From contig DATAYA010000123.1 in assembly GCA_036272815.1 (NCBI GenBank), forward strand, positions 1 to 5,848: 5,848 nucleotides of DNA, given 5' to 3'. The translations under genes and the position numbers were made by a program. Within the stretch, counting starts at the first letter, position 1, and each line of letters begins with the position of its first letter. Shown in pieces: positions 1-5,614 of the stretch. The notes under the pieces are model-generated. The model saw only the letters and a list, made by a program, of their open reading frames with translations. It made no database searches and had not been told where the DNA came from. The stretch is from DATAYA01 sp036272815 (GTDB lineage: Bacteria > Pseudomonadota > Alphaproteobacteria > Acetobacterales > Acetobacteraceae).

Positions 1-674
1 TCGTCGCCAAGGCGACCGGCGTCCCGATTGCCAAGATCGGTGCGCGCGTGATGGCGGGTGCAAAGCTCTCCGAGTTCCGTCTCGACGGCGAGCCGATCGC
101 AGCGCACGTCGCGGTGAAGGAGGCGGTGTTTCCGTTTGCCCGCTTCCCCAATGTCGACACCATCCTTGGCCCGGAGATGAAATCGACCGGCGAGGTGATG
201 GGCCTCGACGGCAGCTTCGAGCGTGCCTTCGCCAAGGCGCAGCTCGGCGCCGGGGTGCGGCTGCCGGAGGGCGGAACGGCGTTCCTGTCGGTCAAGGACG
301 CCGACAAGCGCCACCTCGTGCCGCTGGCGCGCGAGCTGGTCGAGATGGGCTTTGCCGTGGTCGCGACCTCCGGCACCGCCGCCCGGATCGCGGCGGCGGG
401 CCTCGCCGTGCGCCACGTCAACAAGGTCCTGGAGGGCCGGCCGCACTGTGTCGACGCGATCCGCTCAGGCGAGGTGCAACTGGTGGTCAACACCGCGTCG
501 GGGGCACAATCGGTCGCCGACAGTTTCGACATCCGCCGCAGCGCGCTCACCCACGGCGTGCCGCATTTCACCACGATGGCCGGCGCGCGTGCGGCGGTCC
601 ACGCGATCGGCGCGCTGCGGGCGGATGCCCTTGAAGTCGCGCCCTTGCAGGCGTATTTTCGGGGATCGTACTGA
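1..674 (+). CDS. carB: Carbamoyl-phosphate synthase large subunit, C-terminal part (5' end outside window)
   Basis: CarB makes carbamoyl phosphate from bicarbonate, ATP and ammonia channelled from the CarA glutaminase, feeding pyrimidine and arginine synthesis in the cytoplasm. The reading frame is open from the left edge (first full codon at base 3), so about 223 C-terminal residues of a roughly 1,080-residue protein are visible. Visible residues 1-20 (VAKATGVPIAKIGARVMAG) and 38-67, which contain FPNVDTILGPEMKSTGEVMG, are the conserved end of the second ATP-grasp (carbamate-phosphorylating) half. From about residue 90 to 200 lies the MGS-like allosteric domain, with the conserved blocks ATSGTAARI, VNKVLEGRPHCVDAI, VVNTASG and IRRSALTHGVPHFTT. 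In E. coli this domain binds the effectors ornithine, UMP and IMP. The stop is TGA at 672-674, and a terminator-like hairpin follows within 10 bases. Identity is essentially certain; only the upstream extent is unknown. Confidence 0.97.
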   Translation, partial: VAKATGVPIAKIGARVMAGAKLSEFRLDGEPIAAHVAVKEAVFPFARFPNVDTILGPEMKSTGEVMGLDGSFERAFAKAQLGAGVRLPEGGTAFLSVKDADKRHLVPLARELVEMGFAVVATSGTAARIAAAGLAVRHVNKVLEGRPHCVDAIRSGEVQLVVNTASGAQSVADSFDIRRSALTHGVPHFTTMAGARAAVHAIGALRADALEVAPLQAYFRGSY

Positions 675-681
675 ACAGTCC

Positions 682-725
682 CCGTCGCGGCTGGGCGTCC
701 CGGCCGCGGCGGTGTTGTCTTTGTC
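682..725 (+). terminator. Intrinsic terminator after carB
   Basis: Bases 682-695 can pair with 699-712 to give a 14-bp stem, very GC-rich, with two G-U wobbles (T685-G709 and T692-G702), closed by a 3-base CGT loop. It is followed at 713-725 by a T-rich stretch (TGTTGTCTTTGTC). Hairpin plus U-rich tail is the classic rho-independent form, although the tail is interrupted by G and C. The hairpin starts 7 bases after the carB stop, which is the expected place. It implies that greA has at least partly separate transcription. Pairing was checked by hand; no folding energy was computed. Confidence 0.72.
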
Positions 726-755
726 ACCGCAGTCTCTCTCTGTCACCCGAGCTTC

Positions 756-760
756 GAGGG
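756..760 (+). promoter_or_regulatory. Ribosome binding site selecting the TTG start of greA
   Basis: GAGGG at 756-760 lies 8 bases before the TTG at 769, normal Shine-Dalgarno spacing. It lies 23 bases before the in-frame ATG at 784, which is too far. The site therefore favours the TTG start. Confidence 0.7.
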
Positions 761-768
761 TCGCGACG

Positions 769-1245
769 TTGCCGAAATTCCCCATGACCGGCCCCGGTCT
801 GCAGCGGCTGGAGGATGAACTCCGCCAGCTCCGGAGCACCGAGCGGCCGGCCGTCATCCGCGCCATCGCCGAGGCGCGCACGCACGGCGACCTCAGCGAG
901 AACGCCGAATACCACGCGGCCCGCGAACGGCAGTCCTTCATCGAGGGCCGCATTGCGGAGCTGGAGGAGATCGTCTCCTCCGCAGAGGTGATCGACCCCG
1001 CCACGCTGTCCGGCGACAACGTGAAGTTCGGCGCCCATGTCCGCCTGGTGGACGAGGAGAACGATCGCGAGGCCACCTATCAGATCGTCGGCCAGCACGA
1101 GGCCGATATCAAGCAGGGCCGTCTCTCGGTCTCCTCGCCGCTCGCCAAGGCGCTGATCGGCAAGAAGGCCGGCGATACCGTCTCGGTCCCGGCGCCGGGC
1201 GGCGACAAGACCTACGAGATCCTGGGCGTCCGGTTCGGCGCCTGA
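769..1245 (+). CDS. greA: Transcription elongation factor GreA
   Basis: GreA enters the secondary channel of RNA polymerase and stimulates cleavage of backtracked RNA, rescuing stalled elongation complexes. The product from the TTG start is 158 residues, the usual family length. Residues 1-75 form the N-terminal antiparallel coiled coil, containing the signature THGDLSENAEYHAARERQ at 38-55. The tip acidic residues D41 and E44 fall at the same numbers as in E. coli GreA. Residues about 80-158 form the FKBP-like C-terminal domain, with YQIVGQHEADIKQGRLSVSSPLAKALIG and the terminal APGGDKTYEI segment. The TTG is preferred over ATG784 because it has a well-spaced GAGGG and because it restores the conserved 'M-x-K-x-P-M-T' N-terminus; ATG784 would remove five conserved residues. 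The frame stays open far upstream (to 223), but that part is carB read out of frame. No clear sigma-70 promoter is visible between the carB terminator and the start. Confidence 0.96.
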   Translation: MPKFPMTGPGLQRLEDELRQLRSTERPAVIRAIAEARTHGDLSENAEYHAARERQSFIEGRIAELEEIVSSAEVIDPATLSGDNVKFGAHVRLVDEENDREATYQIVGQHEADIKQGRLSVSSPLAKALIGKKAGDTVSVPAPGGDKTYEILGVRFGA

Positions 1246-1250
1246 ACCTC

Positions 1251-1306
1251 GCATGATCAGCGGGGCATGATCGGCGGCGCATGATCGGGCGCGCATGATC
1301 GAGCTG
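1251..1306 (+). repeat. Four tandem 14-bp repeats across the threonine ammonia-lyase start
   Basis: GCATGATC begins at 1251, 1265, 1279 and 1293, an exact 14-base period. The full units are GCATGATCAGCGGG, GCATGATCGGCGGC, GCATGATCGGGCGC and GCATGATCGAGCTG: the first eight bases are invariant and the last six drift. The fourth unit contains the start codon (1295) and first codons of the next gene. Flanking 14-base blocks at 1237 and 1307 do not match, so the array is four copies. Each unit contains a GATC and an ATG. The likely origin is slipped-strand duplication of the start region (inference). Confidence 0.95.
1253..1298 (+). other. Chain of three 5-codon leader mini-ORFs linked by ATGA overlaps
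   Basis: Each of the first three repeat units opens a mini-ORF: 1253-1270 (M-I-S-G-A-stop), 1267-1284 (M-I-G-G-A-stop) and 1281-1298 (M-I-G-R-A-stop). The TGA of each overlaps the next ATG as ATGA, and the third TGA overlaps the start of the threonine ammonia-lyase gene at 1295. The greA stop (1243-1245) ends 7 bases before the first of these ATGs. The geometry would allow a ribosome finishing greA to terminate and restart stepwise into the enzyme gene. No purine-rich Shine-Dalgarno is visible before any of the four ATGs. Whether any mini-ORF is translated is unknown, and the pattern may be a passive result of the repeat. Confidence 0.4.
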
Positions 1307-2491
1307 GCCGACCTGCACGCGGCGGCCGGCCGGATCGCCGGCCGGGTGCTGCACACGCCGACGCTGCCATCGGACGCGATCTCGCGCGCGACCGGCGCGG
1401 AGGTTCATCTCAAGCTCGAAAACCTCCAGGCAATCGGCTCATTCAAGGAGCGTGGTGCCGCCAACAAGCTTGCCCTGCTGACCAAGACCGAGCGCGCCCG
1501 TGGCGTGATCGCGATGTCGGCCGGCAATCACGCGCAGGCGGTGGCGCGACACGCGCAACTCGCCGGGATCGCGGCCGTGATCGTGATGCCGTGCACGACG
1601 CCGCTCTCGAAAGTCTCGCGCACCGCCGCATGGGGTGCCGAAATCGTGCTGCACGGCGAGACGCTGGCCGAGGCCGCGTCGCGGGCCGAGGCGCTCGCGT
1701 CCGAGCGTGGGCTGGTCAATGTCCATCCCTACGACGATCGGGCGGTGATGGCAGGGCAGGGCACGCTGGCGCTCGAGATGATCGAAGATGCGCCCGCGCT
1801 CGATGCGCTGCTGGTCCCGGTCGGCGGCGGCGGCATGATCGCCGGCTGCGCGGTCGCGGTGGGGGCACTCTCGCCGCGCACCGAGATCATCGGCGTCGAG
1901 GTCGCGGCCTACGCCTCGCTCGCGCATCACCTGGCCGGTCATCCGGCGCCCGCCGGCGGTCCCACCATCGCGGAGGGCATCGCGGTGCGCGAGATCGGCG
2001 CGCATCCTCTCGCGACGATCCGCGGCCATGTGCGCGACGTTCTCGTCGTCCCCGAGCGCGTCGTCGAGGATGCGATCTCGCTGCTCGCCGAAGGTGCGAA
2101 GCAGGTCGCCGAGGGTGCGGGCGCGGTGGGGGTCGCGGCCCTGCTCGCGCATCGCGACCGCTTCGCCGGCAAGCGCGTCGGCACCGTCGTCTGCGGCGGC
2201 AACATCGACAGCCGCATCCTCGCCAACGTGCTGCTGCGCGGCCTGCTGCGCGACGGGCGGCTGCTGCGGCTGCACATGCAGATCCCCGACCGACCGGGCG
2301 TGCTCGCCGACATCGCCGGCCGGATCGGCGCCTCTGGCGGCAACATCATCGAGGTCTCGCACCAGCGCCTGTTCGCAGCCCCGAGCGTGCAGGCGGCGGA
2401 ACTCGAGGTGATGGTCGAGGCGCGCGACCGCGAGCACGCGGCCGGCATCGCGGCGGCGCTGGCGGAGATCTACGTCGTGCGGAAGATCTGA
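1295..2491 (+). CDS. ilvA: Threonine ammonia-lyase (threonine deaminase), PLP-dependent, single ACT domain
   Basis: The enzyme dehydrates and deaminates L-threonine to 2-oxobutanoate and ammonia, the first committed step to isoleucine or, in catabolic forms, threonine breakdown. The 398-residue length matches the short form with one regulatory domain; E. coli IlvA is about 514 residues with a longer regulatory region. The fold-type II PLP domain spans about residues 1-320. It has K51 in GSFKERGAANK (Schiff-base lysine), SAGNHAQ at 75-81 (substrate/carboxylate loop), the phosphate-binding glycine loop VGGGGM at 176-181, EGAGAVG at 273-279 and CGGNID at 300-305. An ACT domain runs from about 325 to 395 and opens with MQIPDRPGVLADIAGRIG, a typical amino-acid-sensing module. 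The effector, and whether the role is biosynthetic or catabolic, cannot be read from sequence. The start is the ATG in the fourth 14-bp repeat, 49 bases after greA; an ATG 42 bases upstream is in frame but is closed by a TGA. Serine dehydration as a side activity is possible. Confidence 0.93.
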   Translation: MIELADLHAAAGRIAGRVLHTPTLPSDAISRATGAEVHLKLENLQAIGSFKERGAANKLALLTKTERARGVIAMSAGNHAQAVARHAQLAGIAAVIVMPCTTPLSKVSRTAAWGAEIVLHGETLAEAASRAEALASERGLVNVHPYDDRAVMAGQGTLALEMIEDAPALDALLVPVGGGGMIAGCAVAVGALSPRTEIIGVEVAAYASLAHHLAGHPAPAGGPTIAEGIAVREIGAHPLATIRGHVRDVLVVPERVVEDAISLLAEGAKQVAEGAGAVGVAALLAHRDRFAGKRVGTVVCGGNIDSRILANVLLRGLLRDGRLLRLHMQIPDRPGVLADIAGRIGASGGNIIEVSHQRLFAAPSVQAAELEVMVEARDREHAAGIAAALAEIYVVRKI

Positions 2492-2560
2492 GCGCCCGCC
2501 TTGGGAATGTTCATCCGCGCGCGGCGGGGTTATGTCGGGTCCCAACTAACGCGCGGGGGC

Positions 2561-3154
2561 CTATTCGCCGGCCTTTCGTGCGACAATGCGCCTGATCCGC
2601 TTGCCTGACGAGACGCTGCCGACTTGTTCGTCCAGCACCACCTGAGTTGCTGTCAGGGCCCGCAGCACCCGTTGCGGATCGAAGGCCGCATAGAGGCGCC
2701 CGTGCTCGTCCCGTCGGTCCGCGCCTTCGGTCACCCGCCAGCTCAGATAAAGGATGCCGCCGGGGATAAGGATGGCCAGGAGCCTCGCGATGGCCGGCGC
2801 GATCGCTTCGGGCTCGAGATGCATGATGACGGTCTCGCAGAGAACGTTGGCAAAGCTGCGTTCTGCAATGCCATCGAGGCCGGGAAGGGTGGCCGTGCTG
2901 AATTGGATCTGCGGATGCCTCCGCCGCGCCTCGGCTAGGAGTCCTTCTGACGCGTCGAAACCCTTCGTCGGAAAGCCGCGGTCGTTCAGCCAGGCCGCAT
3001 CGCGGCCACTGCCGCACCCGATATCCGCCGTCGGGCCGGGGATGAAGAACAGATCGACCACGGCGTGCAGGTCCGACGGCGGCGGCTGCCCCTCCCACTC
3101 GCCCGCGAAATCTTTCGCATCGCGATCATAGGCACTGAGCGTCGCAGCATCCAT
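2561..3154 (-). CDS. Class I SAM-dependent methyltransferase, substrate unknown
   Basis: The 197-residue protein is a compact Rossmann-fold methyltransferase with little beyond the core. Motif I, the SAM-binding glycine loop, is ADIGCGSGRDAAWL at 43-56. The acidic residue at the end of strand 2 is D67 in KGFDASEGLL. A motif IV-like segment is SFANVLCETVIMHLEPE at 100-116, and LLAILIPGGILYLSW at 125-139 is the strand 5 and post-motif region. There is no signal peptide or membrane segment, so it should be cytosolic. The general pattern resembles the Methyltransf_11/25 and TehB-like groups, but nothing fixes the substrate (small molecule, lipid head group or protein). The start ATG (3154-3152) lies 12 bases after the moaB stop and has AGGGA nine bases upstream, overlapping that stop. 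It is probably the last gene of an operon with moaB and slt. By hand count its GC (57-68% in three 60-base lines) is below that of slt (82% in one line), a hint of a different origin. Confidence 0.85.
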   Translation of the reverse strand: MDAATLSAYDRDAKDFAGEWEGQPPPSDLHAVVDLFFIPGPTADIGCGSGRDAAWLNDRGFPTKGFDASEGLLAEARRRHPQIQFSTATLPGLDGIAERSFANVLCETVIMHLEPEAIAPAIARLLAILIPGGILYLSWRVTEGADRRDEHGRLYAAFDPQRVLRALTATQVVLDEQVGSVSSGKRIRRIVARKAGE

Positions 3155-3163
3155 GCAACCGTG

Positions 3164-3168
3164 TCCCT
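3164..3168 (-). promoter_or_regulatory. Ribosome binding site of the methyltransferase, overlapping the moaB stop
   Basis: Read on the minus strand, AGGGA (3168-3164) lies nine bases before the ATG at 3154 and shares two bases with the moaB TAG stop (3169-3167). Ribosomes ending moaB translation would arrive at this site, so translational coupling is plausible. Confidence 0.5.
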
Positions 3169-3718
3169 ATCGGACGGCCGCTCCGCGCACATGCTCCTGC
3201 AACCGCGGCATCAACTCCACGAGATTGCAGGGCCGGTGCCGGATGTCGAGCTGCCAGAGTAGAATATCGTCCCACGCATCCTTCACAGCACCCGTGCTGC
3301 CCGGCAGCGCGAAAAGATAAGTGCCGCCGGCAACCCCGCCGATCGCCCGCGACTGCATCGTGGACGTGCCGATCTTCTGGTAGCTGAGCATCCGGAACAG
3401 CTCGCCAAAACCCTCGATCGTCTTGTCCAGCACGCGCCCGAACGCCTCCGGCGTCACGTCGCGGCCGGTGATGCCGGTGCCGCCGGTCGTGATCGCGACG
3501 TCGATCGCCGGGTCGGCGACCCAGCGCCGCAGCACCGCCTCGATCGCGTCCGCATCGTCGCGCACGATCGCGCGCGCAGCGACCGTGTGGCCAGCCTCCG
3601 TGACGCGGGCCGCGAGCGTGTCTCCGGATGTGTCGTTGCTCGCGTCGCGCGTGTCGGACACCGTCATCACCGCGATCGCGACGGGGACGAAGGGTCGGGT
3701 CTCATCGATGCGGGCCAT
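3167..3718 (-). CDS. moaB: Molybdenum cofactor biosynthesis protein MoaB (molybdopterin adenylyltransferase family)
   Basis: MoaB/MogA-family proteins bind molybdopterin. MogA adenylylates it with ATP before molybdate insertion, and many bacteria carry MoaB in that place. The 183-residue length and single MoCF-biosynthesis domain fit. Visible motifs are AVMTVSDTRD near residues 16-25, the signature ITTGGTGITGRDVTPEAF at about 76-93 (molybdopterin/nucleotide-binding loop), GELFRMLSYQKIG at 105-117, and LPGSTGAVKDAWDDIL at 138-153. The tail RPCNLVELMPRL is characteristic of MoaB proteins. The chosen start is the ATG at 3718-3716, with GAGGAG six bases upstream; an open extension to 3850 lies inside slt, lacks family similarity and is rejected. 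The gap to slt is 10 bases. No other moa or mog gene is in the window, so it stands apart from the main cofactor genes here. Enzymatic activity, as against an inactive E. coli MoaB-like form, is not settled by sequence alone. Confidence 0.94.
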   Translation of the reverse strand: MARIDETRPFVPVAIAVMTVSDTRDASNDTSGDTLAARVTEAGHTVAARAIVRDDADAIEAVLRRWVADPAIDVAITTGGTGITGRDVTPEAFGRVLDKTIEGFGELFRMLSYQKIGTSTMQSRAIGGVAGGTYLFALPGSTGAVKDAWDDILLWQLDIRHRPCNLVELMPRLQEHVRGAAVR

Positions 3719-3724
3719 GCCCGG

Positions 3725-3730
3725 CTCCTC
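3725..3730 (-). promoter_or_regulatory. Strong moaB ribosome binding site overlapping the slt stop codon
   Basis: On the minus strand GAGGAG (3730-3725) lies six bases before the moaB ATG (3718). It shares its first two bases with the slt TGA (3731-3729), reading TGAGGAG. This is the best Shine-Dalgarno in the window and fixes the moaB start. Confidence 0.8.
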
Positions 3731-5507
3731 AATGCAGCGGCACCTGGAAGCCCCCATCAAGCCGCGGCCAGCGTCCGGCCGCAAGGGCCGCGAGACCGGG
3801 CGAGGCGACGTGAAGATGTGCCGCATAGGCCCAGGCGAAAGCGAGTGCATCCCGCACGTAGTGGCGGGTCTCGTCGATCGGGATCAGCTCGATGAACAGC
3901 AGCGGGTCGCCGCCGTCGTCGATCGTGCCCATCCATTTCGCAGCACCGCCCGGCCCGGCATTGTAGCTGGCGAGCATCCGCAGCAGGTCGTGGTCCACGG
4001 CGCGCGAGAGATAGAGCATGTAGCGCTGCCCGATCGCGAGGTTCTCGCCGGTATTCCCGATCCGGCTCGCCGCCGCCGGCCCACCGACATAGGCGGCGGT
4101 CGACGGCATGAGCTGCATCATCCCGCGCGCGCCCTGCGACGAGGTGGCACCCGCGTCGAAACCGGACTCGACCCGCGCGACGGCGTACACCAGTGCCGGG
4201 CTCAACACGAAGCCGCCGTTCGGCTCCAGCGGCGGGGGGCTCGGCGGCGGCTCCGAGGCCGGTGCTATGTGCTGCACCCAGTCCGAGGCCAGCGTCGCGG
4301 CGAGGTCCGGCAACGCCGCCGCGTGCGCCACCAGCAGGATCGCCCGCCGCAGCGCCGGATCGCCGCCGGCGCGCGGCCAGAGACGCAGCAGCTCCGCCGC
4401 CGCCGCCGCATCCTGGCCCACTTGCAGGAACGCGAAGGCGCGCTGCCCCTCCGGCGTCGCGTCCACCGCCTCGGCGTCGGCCTCGCCCAGCATCGCCCGG
4501 TCGAGGCCGAGTGTCTCCAGCAGCCGTTGCCGCGCGAGCAACGCATAGAAGGCGCCGGATGCGGTCGCGGCGCGGCGCAACCACCGCCGCGCCTCGGCTT
4601 CGCTCGGCGCCGACCGCGCGGCCCAGAAGGCAACCGCGCTGCGCCGGTCGGGCGCGAGATAGCGCGCGCGCCACGCCTGCGCGAACATCGCCTGCGCGAA
4701 CAGCCGCCCGGCCGCGCTCGACCGGCTGAGCTGCCACGCCGCCAGGCCGCCGACGTAGCCGGCCTCGCCGATCGCCGCCCCCGGGCCCGCGAGCACGCCT
4801 TGCGCCACCGTGAGTGCCCGCAGCGGATGGCCGGCCCGGAACAGCCCGTGCGCGACCTCGGTGCGAAGTGTGGCGGCGGCAAGCGGGTCGAGCCCGCGCG
4901 CGCTCGCGATCAGCCGCAGCGCGGTGTCGAACGCGCCGGCATCGACCCGGTCGGAGACCTCGCGCGCAATCAGCGGCGGCAGCCGGAGCGGTGGCGGCGC
5001 GTCGGCCGTCGGCGGCGACGGGTTCGCGGCCGCAGGCGGCGCGGGCGGCACCGGCAGGACGCCGGTGCGGGCATCCAGGACCGCGCGGATCGCGGGTGCC
5101 GCCGGCAGCTCCGGCCAGCGCCGCAGCCAGGCCGCCAGTGCCGGCGTCGCGACACGCAGAGGGTCGCGCAGATAGCGGGCGGCGATCAGGTCGCCGCGCA
5201 GCAGGGACGGGCCAAGCGCCGCCGTCCGCGCCGCCGCCTCGTCGAGCCGGTCAGCCGCCAACAGGGCGTAGATGCGGCGGATGCGCGCGGCCTCGCTTGG
5301 CCGCAGCGGCTGCGGCAGCCCGACCGGCCCACCTCCCGGCGCCCGCACGCGCGGGATCGCCATTGCGGTCTCCTGCGGCTCCAGCGGACCCGTTGCGTGG
5401 GCCTCCGCCGGTCCATTCGTCCACGCCGCGCCTGTCAGCAGCGTCGCGCACGCGACCAGCGCGCGCGCCACCGGCATCGGCGCACGATGAGGTTCCGTCT
5501 CCCGCAT
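3729..5507 (-). CDS. slt: Exported Slt70-like soluble lytic transglycosylase
   Basis: The enzyme cleaves the MurNAc-GlcNAc bond of peptidoglycan, leaving 1,6-anhydroMurNAc, in the periplasm during wall growth and turnover. The 592-residue product has an N-terminal export signal: MPVARALVACATLLTGAAW at 11-29, with small-residue cleavage sites near AEA or AHA at 34-38. Residues about 65-415 are Ala/Leu/Arg-rich helices like the Slt70 superhelical scaffold, interrupted by a Pro-rich linker at 150-178; a second Pro-rich linker lies at 416-428. The C-terminal GH23 catalytic domain (about 433-565) shows ALVYAVARVESGFDAGA with catalytic E447, SSQGARGMMQLMPSTA at 456-471, ASYNAGPGGAAKWM at 513-526, and IELIPIDETRHYVRDAL at 539-555. 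The start is uncertain: ATG 5507 and ATG 5477 (M11) both give a signal peptide, and neither has a well-spaced Shine-Dalgarno. A lipobox-like LVAC ends at C20, but hydrophobic sequence continues past it, so a lipoprotein is less likely. It lies 107 bases after the uracil-DNA glycosylase gene, with no clear promoter seen between, and probably leads the slt-moaB-methyltransferase transcript. Confidence 0.93.
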   Translation of the reverse strand: MRETEPHRAPMPVARALVACATLLTGAAWTNGPAEAHATGPLEPQETAMAIPRVRAPGGGPVGLPQPLRPSEAARIRRIYALLAADRLDEAAARTAALGPSLLRGDLIAARYLRDPLRVATPALAAWLRRWPELPAAPAIRAVLDARTGVLPVPPAPPAAANPSPPTADAPPPLRLPPLIAREVSDRVDAGAFDTALRLIASARGLDPLAAATLRTEVAHGLFRAGHPLRALTVAQGVLAGPGAAIGEAGYVGGLAAWQLSRSSAAGRLFAQAMFAQAWRARYLAPDRRSAVAFWAARSAPSEAEARRWLRRAATASGAFYALLARQRLLETLGLDRAMLGEADAEAVDATPEGQRAFAFLQVGQDAAAAAELLRLWPRAGGDPALRRAILLVAHAAALPDLAATLASDWVQHIAPASEPPPSPPPLEPNGGFVLSPALVYAVARVESGFDAGATSSQGARGMMQLMPSTAAYVGGPAAASRIGNTGENLAIGQRYMLYLSRAVDHDLLRMLASYNAGPGGAAKWMGTIDDGGDPLLFIELIPIDETRHYVRDALAFAWAYAAHLHVASPGLAALAAGRWPRLDGGFQVPLH

Positions 5508-5614
5508 GGCGGCGGCGCTACGGCCTCAGGCGGCGTGCGGCAACCAACCGTCGCGTGCATTGTCCAAAACGTGAGACGGCGGACCGCCACGCCAGTCATT
5601 TAGCCATGTCAGGC

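Noticed and set aside
721..749. TTGTCA at 721-726 as a -35 box for greA
   Set aside because: No AT-rich -10 element is found 16-19 bases downstream, and the hexamer lies within the T-rich terminator tail.
223..768. In-frame upstream extension of greA
   Set aside because: This stretch is carB coding sequence read in the wrong frame, followed by the terminator hairpin. GreA family length and N-terminus match only the start at 769.
465..1356. Minus-strand open frames across carB/greA (465-1076, 724-1356)
   Set aside because: They run antisense across the carB terminator, greA and the repeat, with no recognisable motif. Their internal repetition merely reflects the 14-bp repeat.
2495..2528. Possible terminator in the convergent gap (CCCGCC 2495-2500 pairing with GGCGGG 2523-2528)
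   Set aside because: It has only 6 bp of stem with a 22-base loop and no T-run on either strand. The self-complementary CCGCGCGCGG at 2515-2524 has no loop. Neither is convincing.
1439..2545. Minus-strand open frame of 368 codons opposite the threonine ammonia-lyase
   Set aside because: It is rich in Asp, Arg, His and Ala with no family signature, and it is antisense to a gene with a complete set of PLP and ACT motifs.
3719..3850. N-terminal extension of moaB to an ATG at 3850
   Set aside because: The 44 extra residues are slt coding sequence in another frame with no MoaB similarity. The GAGGAG site directs initiation at 3718.
3423..5603. Plus-strand open frame of 726 codons opposite slt and moaB
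   Set aside because: The translation is Arg/Pro/Gly-rich low-complexity sequence with no recognisable domain. It lies antisense to genes with clear catalytic motifs and is a normal shadow ORF in very GC-rich DNA.
5508..5614. Promoter or small gene between the uracil-DNA glycosylase gene and slt
   Set aside because: Only very short ATG frames and weak GC hairpins are present. No paired -35/-10 elements or well-spaced Shine-Dalgarno could be identified by eye.
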